A stretch of 22,524 nt of DNA from Promethearchaeota archaeon (GTDB lineage Archaea > Asgardarchaeota > Lokiarchaeia > Sigyniarchaeales > SOKP01). Each line of letters begins with the position of its first letter. The stretch's first letter is position 1. The notes under the pieces are model-generated. The model made no database searches, was not told where the DNA came from, and saw nothing but the letters and a program-made list of their open reading frames with translations. Both the position numbers and the translations under genes were made by a program. The DNA is taken from the NCBI GenBank assembly GCA_019894815.1, contig JAGXNU010000011.1, forward strand, positions 1 to 22,524. The letters are read 5' to 3'. Of this stretch, positions 22,512 to 22,524 are shown piece after piece.

Positions 22512-22524
22512 AAATAGTGTAAGG
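22501..22524 (+). CDS. Start of a probable ABC-2 permease (runs off the window)
   Basis: Only eight codons are visible (MDFKNSVR). ATG at 22501 overlaps the end of the ATPase gene by 11 bases in another frame, with GGTGAT (22491-22496) 4 nt ahead as ribosome binding site. ABC-2 ATPase genes are usually followed by their membrane permease with such coupling, so the call rests on context; the protein itself is not visible. Confidence 0.45.

Noticed and set aside
1..22524. tRNA genes, insertion sequences or phage genes
   Set aside because: I read the gaps for T-loop signatures (GGTTCAAATC type), transposase or integrase sequence and terminal repeats and found none. The genes look like ordinary chromosomal ones.

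Overview
The window is strongly AT-rich archaeal DNA. It carries a group II chaperonin (thermosome), an archaeal-type tRNA m1A methyltransferase, a tryptophanyl-tRNA synthetase of eukaryal/archaeal type, GTP-dependent PEP carboxykinase, archaeal TATA-like promoters and two eukaryote-like small GTPases, one of them Arf-like with an extra C-terminal domain. Together with an Hdr-MetVF operon this best fits an Asgard (Promethearchaeota), Lokiarchaeia-like genome. That assignment is an inference from gene content; no rRNA is present to prove it.

Layout. 1-125: the 5' end of glyA (serine hydroxymethyltransferase) leaves the window on the minus strand. 293-3540: a coiled-coil protein, trmI, a hypothetical protein, a YjbQ-family protein and a small hypothetical protein. 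3763-6686: an Arf-like GTPase with a C-terminal domain, trpS and an Lrp/AsnC regulator. 6701-8341: a tusA/dsrE sulfur-carrier pair diverging from a LysR regulator across a textbook LysR box. 8442-12732: msrB, thermosome and pckG. 12758-13438: a second small GTPase on the minus strand. Its P-loop lies upstream of every ATG/GTG/TTG, so it seems to start at ATA. It also has Leu where the catalytic Gln should be, and a winged-helix tail. 13439-14190: the only long non-coding stretch, dense in dyads and repeats. 14191-20819: an apparent operon coding for a fused HdrA-HdrA-MvhD protein, HdrC, HdrB, MetV and MetF. 20894-22524: an Lrp-type regulator, an ABC exporter ATPase and the first codons of its probable permease.

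How the parts work together. The hdr-met operon resembles the MetVF-HdrABC-MvhD methylene-tetrahydrofolate reductase complex known from acetogenic bacteria. Here the flavin subunit is one 1162-residue chain laid out like QmoA joined to QmoB. With glyA nearby, this points to folate-type one-carbon metabolism linked to flavin-based electron bifurcation or confurcation. The operon seems to have elaborate control: two 21-bp tandem repeats just upstream of a TATA-like element, then a leader that can fold as a compact three-way junction (14080-14153).

The most novel candidates are the three-way-junction leader, the QmoA-QmoB-like fused HdrA, the ATA-start GTPase with its built-in Q-to-L change, and the GTPase with a roadblock-like tail.
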